A stretch of 64,000 bases of DNA, from the NCBI GenBank assembly GCA_045613745.1, contig JAZLBP010000001.1, forward strand, positions 133,555 to 197,554. Direction: 5' to 3'. Positions 53,053 through 60,962 of this stretch are shown here, piece after piece. Made by a program: the position numbers and the translations under genes. Position 1 is the first letter of the stretch. The number at the start of each line of letters is the position of its first letter. The notes below the pieces were generated by a model, which was not told where the DNA came from, searched no databases, and saw only the letters and a list, made by a program, of their open reading frames with translations. This stretch comes from UBA940 sp045613745. GTDB lineage: Bacteria > Bacteroidota > Bacteroidia > Bacteroidales > Rikenellaceae.

Positions 53053-53955
53053 CTACTTGATAGCTATCATATTCTCGATACTACGACGCGCAGCCGCTGC
53101 AACATCGGCAGGAACATCCACCTCGGGAGCCTCGTCCACGAGCGTGCGATAGATATTTTCGAGAGTAATCATCTTCATATACTCGCACTCCAAGGCGATG
53201 GGGTAGAACACCTTGTTGGGGTAGCGACGTTGCAACTCCCACAAGATACCGTTCTCCGTAACCACGATGTACTCCTTGTCGTCGCCGCCACACGCATCCA
53301 AAATAGCCGCAGTGCTACCTGCAACATCCGCCAAAGCCACAACCTCGGGACGGCACTCGGGGTGTACCAACACCTTGGCCTCGGGGTGAGCCGCTTTGAG
53401 TTCCTCGATTTGGGCGGCAGTAACTCGGTCGTGAACGTGACAGCAACCTTGCCACTTGATGAGTTTGCGACCCGTCTTTTTCTCGATATAAGAGCCGAGG
53501 TTTTGGTCGGGCGCAAAGATAATCTCCTGCGAGGGGTCGATGCTCTCCACTACTTTGAGCGCATTGCTGCTGGTGCAGCAGATGTCGGTGTGAGCCTTTA
53601 CCTCGGCTGTGGTGTTCACATAGCTTACCACCAGCGCACCGGGGTGCTCGGCCTTGAAACGTGCAAGTTGCTCACCATTGCAAGCCTGTGCCAGCGAACA
53701 ATCTGCCTCGGGAACGGGCAGCAACACCTTGCGGTCGGGGCACAACACCTTGGCGGTCTCGCCCATAAATTTCACACCCGCAAACAGAATGATGTCGGCA
53801 TCAGCCTTCTCGGCCTGAATGGCAAGTGCCAGCGAATCGCCCACAAAGTCGGCTACGGCTTGCACCTCGCCACGAGTGTAGTAGTGCGACAGAATGACGG
53901 CACGTTTCTCGGCCTTCAATTTGAGGATAGCTTCGGTGAGTTCTCTGTTTGTCAT
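53053..53955 (-). CDS. nadA: Quinolinate synthase NadA
   Basis: A 300-residue [4Fe-4S] enzyme that joins iminoaspartate and dihydroxyacetone phosphate to quinolinate in NAD synthesis. Cluster cysteines are in ADCSLA (about residue 86), GCCHVHDR (about 172) and ECEYMKMI. The block TDICCTSSNA is also typical. The ATG at 53955 (MTNREL) is chosen because an in-frame codon at 54051 falls in the promoter. nadC is 4 kb away on the other strand; nadB is not seen. Confidence 0.95.
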   Translation of the reverse strand: MTNRELTEAILKLKAEKRAVILSHYYTRGEVQAVADFVGDSLALAIQAEKADADIILFAGVKFMGETAKVLCPDRKVLLPVPEADCSLAQACNGEQLARFKAEHPGALVVSYVNTTAEVKAHTDICCTSSNALKVVESIDPSQEIIFAPDQNLGSYIEKKTGRKLIKWQGCCHVHDRVTAAQIEELKAAHPEAKVLVHPECRPEVVALADVAGSTAAILDACGGDDKEYIVVTENGILWELQRRYPNKVFYPIALECEYMKMITLENIYRTLVDEAPEVDVPADVAAAARRSIENMIAIK

Positions 53956-54050
53956 ATAGGTGTGATGTGTGTTTTTAATAAAAATCCCCTTGCCCCGAGC
54001 ACACAAATTCAACGAAAATTTGCCGCCCTTGACGGGGTTTATACTTGGCA

Positions 54051-54081
54051 CAAAGTTAGTGGTCTAATCGCTAATACGCAA
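54051..54081 (-). promoter_or_regulatory. Promoter of nadA
   Basis: On minus: TTG (54079-54081), 20 bp, TAACTTTG (54051-54058). The expected leader is about 90 nt. Confidence 0.75.
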
Positions 54082-54091
54082 GTGTCCAAAT

Positions 54092-54125
54092 AAAAAAACA
54101 GCACCCGACGCTGTGTCGAGTGCTG
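54092..54125 (-). terminator. Terminator of the DeoR-type regulator
   Basis: On minus CAGCACTCGAC pairs with GTCGGGTGCTG (11 bp, one G-U), followed by seven T. It separates the regulator from nadA. Confidence 0.85.
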
Positions 54126-54144
54126 AAATATCTTGGGAGTGATG

Positions 54145-54918
54145 TTATTCTACGATAAGTACCTCAACACCTGCATCCTCAATCATCTCGATCATAGGCT
54201 TGGGAGCGCCCGCGTCGGTGATAAGCATATCGATGTCGTCGAAACCGCAGATACGGCCGAAACCACGCACGCCAAACTTCGACGAGTCGGCAACCACGAT
54301 GGTCTTGGTCGAACGGTCAATCATCTTTTGGGTCAGGCGAGCCTCCTCGACAGTTGCGGTCGAGATACCTGCCTCAACGTCGATACCGTCCACGCCAAGG
54401 ATGAATTTGTTGCAGATGAAATCGAAACCACCCCATTGCTCGTTCGAGAGGGTCGAGAGCGCGGTGTGGCTAACGGGACCACCCAGCTGAATCACATTGA
54501 ATGCCGCACTTTCGCCGAGCATTACTGCTACCTTCAACGACGAAGTTACCACATTAATATTGTTAAGTGACGAGTTGTTCAACAGGTGCGATGCTACGGT
54601 GTAGGCTGTCGAGCCCGATGAGATAATCAGCGAGTCGTTGCTCTCCACAAGTTCGGCCATCTTTGCAGCAATCTTGTTTTTGTTCTCCATATTGGTGGAG
54701 TTCTTGATGTTGAACTTGGTGTCCGAAACGTGGGGGTTTACAGCTCGCGCGCTACCGTGAACTTTATAGAGCAATCCTTTGTCAGCGAGGATTTTGATAT
54801 CTTTGCGGATGGTTACGGTTGTAACTCCGAGTTCTTGTGCGATGTCGGTAATTTTGACAAAACCATTTTTGTTCAATGTTTCAAGAATGATTTTGTGGCG
54901 TTCTGCAATACTGTGCAT
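54145..54918 (-). CDS. DeoR/GlpR family transcriptional regulator
   Basis: A 257-residue regulator. The N-terminal winged helix-turn-helix (RHKIILETLNKNGFVKITDIA...VTTVTIRKDIKIL) is the DeoR type; the C-terminal sugar-phosphate sensor domain has SGSTAYTVASHL and DGIDVEAGIST, with the late ADSSKFG motif. Such proteins usually repress a sugar or polyol operon until a phosphorylated ligand binds. No sugar operon is adjacent, so the target is unknown. The ATG at 54918 (MHSIAERH) is used; an in-frame codon at 55005 lies upstream of the promoter box. Confidence 0.93.
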   Translation of the reverse strand: MHSIAERHKIILETLNKNGFVKITDIAQELGVTTVTIRKDIKILADKGLLYKVHGSARAVNPHVSDTKFNIKNSTNMENKNKIAAKMAELVESNDSLIISSGSTAYTVASHLLNNSSLNNINVVTSSLKVAVMLGESAAFNVIQLGGPVSHTALSTLSNEQWGGFDFICNKFILGVDGIDVEAGISTATVEEARLTQKMIDRSTKTIVVADSSKFGVRGFGRICGFDDIDMLITDAGAPKPMIEMIEDAGVEVLIVE

Positions 54919-54962
54919 AGTAAGGTTGTTTTTAAGTTGTTTTTTAAGGGTTGAAGGTGTCA

Positions 54963-54970
54963 CAAAGATA
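54963..54970 (-). promoter_or_regulatory. Promoter -7 box of the DeoR-type regulator
   Basis: TATCTTTG on minus matches TAnnTTTG. The upstream box is not clear. The leader would be about 40 nt. Confidence 0.6.
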
Positions 54971-55122
54971 TAAATAAATTTGTGACTTTGTTCAGTTTCG
55001 TCCAAATATTTTTTGCGGGCATTTTTCTATGTGCCCTTTTTTTGTTCGCTTTTCATTGGGTGAAATGTGTGTATGTCGGAGGTGTGGCGAAGCGAAGAAA
55101 ACGCAAAATTTAGGCCTAAAAA

Positions 55123-55154
55123 TTTGTTTTATCATTTTCTTTTTGTTATGTTTG
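55123..55154 (+). promoter_or_regulatory. Promoter of a candidate small RNA
   Basis: TTTG (55123-55126), a 20-bp spacer and TATGTTTG (55147-55154) fit the Bacteroidetes promoter exactly, yet no gene starts within 450 bp. Confidence 0.75.
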
Positions 55155-55159
55155 CATTA

Positions 55160-55292
55160 AGAAATGGCGTGAGGCTCTTTCTTAAAGTGACTTTTTCCTA
55201 TCAGCAAGAGGGAGAGTAATTATAGTAGTGTTGTTTTTTATCGGCTTCGGCCGAGGGGAATTGTCGGGTTTGCGCCCGACAATTTTCTTTTT
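55160..55292 (+). ncRNA. Candidate intergenic small RNA (about 130 nt)
   Basis: It lies between a perfect promoter (55123-55154) and a perfect terminator (55259-55292). It contains pairable blocks (AAGAAA...TTTCTT; CGGCTTCGGCCG) and no reading frame with a likely start. It does not match SRP, tmRNA or RNase P cores that I know. It may act in trans, or be a leader with its own terminator. Confidence 0.6.
55259..55292 (+). terminator. Terminator of the candidate small RNA
   Basis: AATTGTCGGG pairs perfectly with CCCGACAATT around TTTGCG, followed by TTCTTTTT. Confidence 0.85.
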
Positions 55293-55305
55293 ACCCACCC
55301 GATGC

Positions 55306-55460
55306 GTGTCTTTTTGTGCTATTGTCCGCACTCTTTTGTGCCATCGGAGCGATGTTTTGAGTTATCGGAAGAGTCGTTTTGTGCTATCGGTTGCGCTATT
55401 TCGTGCCATTGCGTGTGTCCTTTTGTGTTATTGCTGCGCCTTTTTGTGCTATCGGAGGTG
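55306..55460. repeat. Degenerate tandem repeat, about seven units of 20-23 bp
   Basis: Units share a core close to TTTTGTGCTATCGG: TTTTTGTGCTATTGTC, TTTTGTGCCATCGGAG, TTTTGAGTTATCGGAAG, TTTTGTGCTATCGGTTG, TTTCGTGCCATTGCG, TTTTGTGTTATTGCTG and TTTTTGTGCTATCGGAG. Two reading frames across it give Cys/Phe/Leu-rich sequence without family resemblance, so it is more likely non-coding. The remaining 55461-55578 shows no gene. Confidence 0.8.
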
Positions 55461-55578
55461 GAAAATTGTTGGTCAAAAGTCAGGTTTTCGAAAATATTTT
55501 TGCTCGTTCTGCGTTATAGTTTCGGGCTAATTTTGAAGAGTCCCCTACGGGGATGCGTAAAATCCCCAAAAAAATTCT

Positions 55579-55586
55579 TATCTTTG
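55579..55586 (+). promoter_or_regulatory. Promoter -7 box of the DUF4834 gene
   Basis: TATCTTTG matches TAnnTTTG, 36 bp before the start codon. No clear upstream box. Confidence 0.65.
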
Positions 55587-55621
55587 CACGTTCATAAAAC
55601 CGAATTAAAAACAACTGAAAT

Positions 55622-55852
55622 ATGATGCGTTTTTTTGGAACACTGTTTATCATCCTGATTGTATGGCACACATACAAGATGTTCCGCGATGTGTGGAACG
55701 GCACCAAGGGCGTTAAACAGGGTACTCACGAGACCCAAACCAAGCGCGAGGGTCACGTAACAATTCACCAAACACGTCAGACTCCGCCCAAGAAAGTGAG
55801 CAACGACGTGGGTGAATACGTTGACTTCAAAGAGGTCAAAGACAAAAACTAA
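55622..55852 (+). CDS. DUF4834 family small membrane protein
   Basis: A 76-residue protein with one N-terminal helix (residues 4-20, FFGTLFIILIVWHTY) and a polar, charged tail. It matches the DUF4834 pattern found in Bacteroidetes; the function is unknown. A second ATG is the next codon (55625). The gene is preceded by its own promoter box and followed after about 115 bp by an ABC permease gene. Confidence 0.78.
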   Translation: MMRFFGTLFIILIVWHTYKMFRDVWNGTKGVKQGTHETQTKREGHVTIHQTRQTPPKKVSNDVGEYVDFKEVKDKN

Positions 55853-55966
55853 ACACCCCCACACAAAATCAACCCCTCCGACCCTCCCGCGTCGGACATA
55901 CCGAGCCGAGGCCGCAAAACAACGAGTGGCGTTACGACTCCCCAATCACGAAAAAAGAAAAGACAG

Positions 55967-56710
55967 ATGAAATTCTTTAAAACGCTTGGACAATACTTCA
56001 TCCTGATGGGTAAGGTGTTCTCACGCCCCGAGAAGGCGCGAATCTACTACCGTCGCACGATGTTTGAGATGGAGTCGCTTGGTCTGAACTCGATTGTCAT
56101 CACCGCCATCATCTCGGTGTTCATCGGAGCGGTAATCACCATCCAGATGGCTATCAACCTCGAATCGCCCTTCATCCCCCCTATGATGATTGGCTACACC
56201 GCACGCGAAACAATGGTGTTGGAGTTTGCATCTACCGTTACGGCGCTGATTCTGGCAGGTAAGGTGGGCTCGAGCATCGCATCCGAGATTGGTACTATGC
56301 GTATCACCGAGCAGATTGACGCGCTCGAAATTATGGGTGTCAACTCGGCAAGCTATCTGATTCTGCCCAAGGTGGTCGCTGCGATGATTTTCTTCCCCCT
56401 GCTCACCGTGCTGAGTATCTTTGTGGGTGTGATGGGTGGCTACCTGATGTGTATCTTCGGCGGTGTGTGCGCCCCCGAGGAGTATATCACAGGTCTTTAC
56501 TTCGATTTCCGTCCATACTCTATAACCTACACCCTGCTCAAAATGGTGGTGTTTGCCTACATCATCACCTCGGTGTCGGCTTTCTATGGCTACAACGCGC
56601 GCGGCAACTCGCTTGAAGTGGGACGCGCCAGCACCAAAGCTGTTGTTATCAGCTGTATCGTTATTCTGCTTATGGACCTTGTGATGACTCAATTAATGTT
56701 GCTGCGATGA
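55967..56710 (+). CDS. mlaE: MlaE-family ABC transporter permease
   Basis: A 247-residue permease of the MlaE/YrbE family with five or six membrane helices (about residues 45-72, 98-115, 140-170, 190-210 and 225-245). The blocks GSSIASEIGTMRITEQIDALEIMG and GLIKGxxFG-like segment (ITGLYFDFRPYSI here) are typical. MlaE works with the MlaF ATPase and an MCE protein (MlaD) to move phospholipids between the membranes. It overlaps the ATPase gene by four bases. No MCE protein gene is nearby. Confidence 0.93.
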   Translation: MKFFKTLGQYFILMGKVFSRPEKARIYYRRTMFEMESLGLNSIVITAIISVFIGAVITIQMAINLESPFIPPMMIGYTARETMVLEFASTVTALILAGKVGSSIASEIGTMRITEQIDALEIMGVNSASYLILPKVVAAMIFFPLLTVLSIFVGVMGGYLMCIFGGVCAPEEYITGLYFDFRPYSITYTLLKMVVFAYIITSVSAFYGYNARGNSLEVGRASTKAVVISCIVILLMDLVMTQLMLLR

Positions 56711-57459
56711 TACGTGCCGAACATATAATCAAAAGTTTTGAGGGTCGCACCGTGTTGAACGACATCTCTGCCACCTTCGAGAAGGGAAAAACAAACCTCA
56801 TTATCGGCCGTAGCGGCTCGGGTAAGACTGTGCTCCTGAAAAGCCTCGTGGGATTGCACCCCGTGGATTCGGGCAACATCTACTACGGCGACACTTGTGT
56901 TACACAACTCGGATTCCGTCAGTTGAAGGCCATCCGTCGCGACATAGGTATGATTTTCCAGGGCGGTGCGTTGCTCGACAGCTCGACCGTCGAGGAGAAT
57001 GTGAAACTGCCTCTCGACCTGTTTACTAACCAAAGCGAGCGTGAGAAGATGCAGCGTGTGAACTTCTGCTTGGAGCGTGTCAACCTGCGCGGAGCAAACC
57101 ATCTCTACCCCTCGGAGTTGAGTGGCGGTATGGTTAAGCGTGTGGCCATTGCCCGCGCCATTGTGCTCAACCCCAAGTATCTGTTCTGCGACGAGCCCAA
57201 CTCGGGACTCGACCCTATGACCTCGGTGGTGATTGACAAACTGATTCAGGAGATCACCAAGGAGTACGATATGACAACCATCATCAATACCCACGATATG
57301 AACTCGGTGATGGGTATTGGCGAGAAGATTATCTACATCCACGAAGGTCAAAAATGGTGGGAAGGCTCTTCGGCCGACATCCTCACCTCGACCAACAAGG
57401 AACTCAACGAGTTCGTCTTTGCGTCGGAACTTGCAAAAGCCGCCCGCGCGAAGTTGTAA
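56707..57459 (+). CDS. mlaF: MlaF-family ABC transporter ATP-binding protein
   Basis: A 250-residue ATPase partner of MlaE. Walker A is GRSGSGKTV, the Q-loop is IFQGGALLDSSTV, the signature is LSGGMVKRVAIARA, and Walker B is LFCDEPNSGLDP. The segment GALLDSxTVEENV is typical of MlaF. The start overlaps mlaE by four bases. Repeat R9 begins right after the stop codon, where mlaD would lie in many Bacteroidetes operons. Confidence 0.94.
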   Translation: MIRAEHIIKSFEGRTVLNDISATFEKGKTNLIIGRSGSGKTVLLKSLVGLHPVDSGNIYYGDTCVTQLGFRQLKAIRRDIGMIFQGGALLDSSTVEENVKLPLDLFTNQSEREKMQRVNFCLERVNLRGANHLYPSELSGGMVKRVAIARAIVLNPKYLFCDEPNSGLDPMTSVVIDKLIQEITKEYDMTTIINTHDMNSVMGIGEKIIYIHEGQKWWEGSSADILTSTNKELNEFVFASELAKAARAKL

Positions 57460-57910
57460 AGTTGGGGCTGTTCTTTTTGAGCCATCAAAAAGAACCAAAA
57501 AATGGGCCGCATACCGGCGGATTAACTACCGCCCACACCCCACGAGGGGGTGCGTGCGATAGTTATTTAGACGGAGGCACCATATTTTAGTTCATTGACA
57601 ACACAAAGACAGCGCGACAATTCACACTGCGTGGGTGCTTCCCGAAAGTGCGAGCGAAGGAGATTTGTCGAGTGCTGTTGAGGTGATGGTGTGATTCCCG
57701 AAGGGGATTATATGAATTTTGCGAGCGGAGGCTGCAAACTTGTTTGTAAGCCTGCGGACGCAAAGTTCAGATGGTGCCAACGGCATAACACATCATACTA
57801 AACATCCCTAAACACCCAAAATAGTAGAGAAACGCAGTTTCTCATCGGGCGGTTTGCGCCCCATTTTTTGCGTACTTTTTGATGGCTCAAAAAGTACATA
57901 AACTAAGGAG
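57460..57910. repeat. Intergenic mosaic element copy R9 (complete, long form)
   Basis: Terminal palindromes are at 57470-57495 (GTTCTTTTTGA / TCAAAAAGAAC) and 57872-57897 (GTACTTTTTGA / TCAAAAAGTAC). The hairpins are at 57524-57564 (AACTACCGC...GCGATAGTT) and 57729-57753 (AGGCTGCAAAC / GTTTGTAAGCCT). Module order is the same as in R4. The element fills the mlaF-nadC gap, and the tail AGTACATAAAC reaches to about 40 bp before nadC. Confidence 0.88.
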
Positions 57911-57936
57911 AAAAAACTTAAAAAACATATACGATT

Positions 57937-58791
57937 ATGAAACCTGAGTACAAGACTTTTGTAGAAGATTTGATTGAATTGGCTATTCGCGAGGACATTG
58001 GTGATGGTGACCACACTTCGTTGGCTAGTGTTCCCGAGTGCACTTGTGGCCGTATGCGTTTGTTGGTGAAGCAACCCGGTATTTTGGCGGGTGTTGAGAT
58101 TGCCGAGATGGTTTTCCGCCGCTTGGACGCTGACGTTAAGTTCGAGAAGGTGCTGGACGATGGCGCAAAGGTTGAGGTTGGTGACGTTGCTTTCTATGTT
58201 GAGGGCAAAGAGCGCACTATGTTGCAAGCCGAGCGTATCGTGCTCAACATTATGCAACGTATGACAGGTGTTGCTACCCAAACCGCCAAATATGTAGAGC
58301 GCTTGGAGGGCACAGGTTGCCGCGTGCTGGACACCCGTAAGACCACTCCCGGTATGCGCGTGCTGGATAAGATGGCTGTGAAGATTGGTGGTGGCGAGAA
58401 CCACCGTATCGGCCTGTTCGATATGATTCTGCTCAAAGATAACCACATCGACTTCTGTGGTGGTGTTGCCAAGGCTATCCGCCAAACCCACGAGTACCTT
58501 GCAGCCAAGGGCAAGAAACTCCCCATCGAGGTTGAGGTGCGTACTATGGCCGACATCGACGAGGCTCTGGGCGTGGGCGGCATCGACCGCATTATGCTCG
58601 ACAACTTCTCGGTGGAGCAAACCCGCGAGGCTGTGGCCAAGATTGCAGGCCGCGTGGAGGTTGAGTCGTCGGGCGGTATCACCTTCGACACTATCCGCGA
58701 CTATGCTGAGTGTGGTGTTGACTTCATCTCGGTAGGTGCGCTGACTCACCAAATCAAGAGCGTGGATTTGAGCCTTAAAGCGTGCGAGTAA
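57937..58791 (+). CDS. nadC: Nicotinate-nucleotide pyrophosphorylase (carboxylating), NadC
   Basis: A 284-residue quinolinate phosphoribosyltransferase turning quinolinate and PRPP into nicotinate mononucleotide. Key blocks are EDIGDGDHTS, the QPRTase-type RIVLNIMQRMTGVATQT, LDTRKTTPGMR, GGGENHRIGLFD and the PRPP-binding SGGITFDTIRDYAECGVDFISVGALTH. The length is typical. Its stop codon (TAA) overlaps the next gene's ATG by one base. nadA, the preceding pathway step, is at 53053-53955 on the other strand. Confidence 0.97.
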   Translation: MKPEYKTFVEDLIELAIREDIGDGDHTSLASVPECTCGRMRLLVKQPGILAGVEIAEMVFRRLDADVKFEKVLDDGAKVEVGDVAFYVEGKERTMLQAERIVLNIMQRMTGVATQTAKYVERLEGTGCRVLDTRKTTPGMRVLDKMAVKIGGGENHRIGLFDMILLKDNHIDFCGGVAKAIRQTHEYLAAKGKKLPIEVEVRTMADIDEALGVGGIDRIMLDNFSVEQTREAVAKIAGRVEVESSGGITFDTIRDYAECGVDFISVGALTHQIKSVDLSLKACE

Positions 58792-60899
58792 TGAAAAGAT
58801 TTTTAACTCTTATGGCGGCCGCACTTATGGTCGCAACCGATATGTTCGGATTTGATTATAGCGATATTGCTCGCGGCAAGTTCTCGTCGCGTAGCGTCTA
58901 TGGCGTGCGCTCGATGGCCGATGGCGAACACTATACCTCGTCGAAGGGCGGCCAAATCATCAAGTATGCCTATGTCGATGGCTCGGAGGTTGATACCCTC
59001 TACCGCGGCGGCGTGGCATTCTCGTCGTACAAACTCATCGAGGGCGAGAGCAAAATCCTGCTCGAAAGCGACGCCAAATATATCTATCGCCGTAGCCACA
59101 CTGCGCGCTATTGGCTGCACGACATCGCGTCGGGTGCGACTACCGAGCTGATTGCCGATGTTGAGGGCAAACGCGATTTGAGTATTGTTGGTGGCCGCGT
59201 GGCTTTCTCGGCCGACAACAACCTCTATGTCTATACTCTGGATGGCAAAAAGCTGTTTGCGACTACCGACGGCAAGTTCAATAACATCATCAACGGTACC
59301 ACCGACTGGGTGTATGAGGAGGAGTTCGGCTTTACCCAAGCCTATGCTCTGTCGCCTGATGCACAGAAGGTTGCGTGGATTCGCTTCGACGAGAGCCACG
59401 TCAAGGAGTACCATATGAACCGCTTCGATGGCGAACTTTATCCCACAGTCTATTCGTTCAAATACCCCAAGGCTGGCGAGCGTAACTCGATTGTCGAGCT
59501 GATGGTTGCCGACCTGGCTACGGGCGAAGTTACCAAGATGGATACAGGTAGCGAAACTGACCAATACCTTGCGCGTATGGGCTGGACCCCCTCGGGCGAA
59601 CTCTACTTCTTCCGACTCAACCGCCTGCAAAACCGCTTTGAGGTGATGCTGGCCGACAAGGAGTGCAGCCGCGCAATCTATACCGAGACCTCGCCCCGCT
59701 ATGTTGACCGCGTGGACGACGGCACCGTTCGTTGGCTGCCCGATGGCGACCGCTTTATCGTGCAGAACGAAACTGCTACGGGTTACTCGCACCTCTACCT
59801 TTACAGCATCAGCAAAGGATTCCTGAATGCTATTACCGAGGGAGAGTGGGAGGTAACCGCAGTGAACGCCATCACCAAAGATCGCATCTACTTCACCTCG
59901 ACCGAGGGCTCGCCCCTGCGTCGTGGTTTCCATAGCGTCAAACTCAATGGCAAGGGCAAGAAGACTATCGTTCCCGCAACGGGTATGCTGTCGATTGCCG
60001 CGGGCGATGGTATGCGCTACTTTTTGAGTTACTATACCAACGCCACCACCCCCAATGTGGTTACCCTGCACAAGGGCACAGGCGAGGTTATCCGCGTGTT
60101 GGAGGACAACGCAAAGCTGCGCCAAATGATTGTGGACGAGAAGATTCCCACCAAGGAGTTTTTTACATTCACAACTCCCGACGGCATAACTCTGAATGGC
60201 TACTATAAAAAACCTGCCGACTTCGACCCCACCAAAAAATACCCAGTGTTGATGACCCAATACAGCGGCCCCGGCTCGCAACAGGTTACCGACTCGTGGA
60301 GCATTGGCTGGGAGGACGCGGTTGTTCAACAAGGCTACGTTCTGGCTTGTGTTGACGGACGTGGTACGGGCTATCGTGGCGAGGAGTTCAAGAAGTGCAC
60401 CTACCGCAACCTTGGCAAATACGAGGTTGAGGACCAAATCCACGCCGCACGCTACATCGGCTCGCAGGAGTGGGCTGACGCCGAGCGCATCGGTATCTAT
60501 GGTTGGAGTTTTGGTGGCTTTATGGCTCTGAACTGCATCCTCAAAGGTGCCGATGTCTTTAAGATGGCTATTGCTGTGGCTCCCGTTACCTCGTGGCGCT
60601 ACTACGACACCATCTACACCGAGGTGTACAACGGCCTGCCCCAAGATAATGCCGAGGGTTATGACGATCCCTCGCCCATCAACCACGCCGACAAGCTCAA
60701 AGGTAAACTGCTTATCTGCCACGGCTCGGCCGACGACAATGTCCACCCCCAAAACGCCATCGAGATGGTGCGCGCGCTGGGCAAGGCGGGCAAACTGTTC
60801 GATATGATGTACTACCCCGATGCAAACCACAGTATGGTTCCCGCATTCGGCAACGCAGTACGCTACAAAATGGTTGATTATACTTTGCAAAACTTGTAA
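58791..60899 (+). CDS. Dipeptidyl peptidase IV-like S9 family peptidase
   Basis: A 702-residue exported serine peptidase of the S9B (DPP IV) type, which releases X-Pro dipeptides. The signal peptide is about residues 1-19 (MKRFLTLMAAALMVATDMFG). An eight-blade beta-propeller (about 40-450, with EEFGFTQAYALSPD) precedes the alpha/beta-hydrolase domain. The catalytic triad is Ser in GWSFGGFMAL, Asp in GSADDNVHPQN and His in PDANHSM. The ATG at 58791 overlaps the nadC stop. A hairpin and a TonB-dependent receptor gene follow. Confidence 0.94.
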   Translation: MKRFLTLMAAALMVATDMFGFDYSDIARGKFSSRSVYGVRSMADGEHYTSSKGGQIIKYAYVDGSEVDTLYRGGVAFSSYKLIEGESKILLESDAKYIYRRSHTARYWLHDIASGATTELIADVEGKRDLSIVGGRVAFSADNNLYVYTLDGKKLFATTDGKFNNIINGTTDWVYEEEFGFTQAYALSPDAQKVAWIRFDESHVKEYHMNRFDGELYPTVYSFKYPKAGERNSIVELMVADLATGEVTKMDTGSETDQYLARMGWTPSGELYFFRLNRLQNRFEVMLADKECSRAIYTETSPRYVDRVDDGTVRWLPDGDRFIVQNETATGYSHLYLYSISKGFLNAITEGEWEVTAVNAITKDRIYFTSTEGSPLRRGFHSVKLNGKGKKTIVPATGMLSIAAGDGMRYFLSYYTNATTPNVVTLHKGTGEVIRVLEDNAKLRQMIVDEKIPTKEFFTFTTPDGITLNGYYKKPADFDPTKKYPVLMTQYSGPGSQQVTDSWSIGWEDAVVQQGYVLACVDGRGTGYRGEEFKKCTYRNLGKYEVEDQIHAARYIGSQEWADAERIGIYGWSFGGFMALNCILKGADVFKMAIAVAPVTSWRYYDTIYTEVYNGLPQDNAEGYDDPSPINHADKLKGKLLICHGSADDNVHPQNAIEMVRALGKAGKLFDMMYYPDANHSMVPAFGNAVRYKMVDYTLQNL

Positions 60900-60903
60900 T
60901 AAA

Positions 60904-60933
60904 TCGCGCTCGGGGGAGGGACTCTGAGCGCGA
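60904..60933 (+). terminator. Hairpin between the DPP-IV gene and the receptor gene
   Basis: TCGCGCTC pairs perfectly with GAGCGCGA around a 14-base loop. No T-run follows, so it is a weak terminator or leader structure. Confidence 0.5.
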
Positions 60934-60962
60934 AATCTATTAAAAACTTTACTTATAAAACG

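Noticed and set aside
55306..55460. CRISPR array
   Set aside because: Units are contiguous with no unique spacers of constant length, too degenerate, and no cas genes are present.
55228..55625. Two overlapping plus-strand frames across the tandem repeat
   Set aside because: Cys/Phe/Leu-rich translation with no domain; they start beside a terminator, and the repeat units are not a multiple of three in length.
58803..60890. Open reading frame of 695 codons antisense to the whole DPP-IV-like gene
   Set aside because: The sense frame has signal peptide, propeller and catalytic triad. The antisense frame has no family resemblance and results from codon bias that avoids TTA, CTA and TCA.
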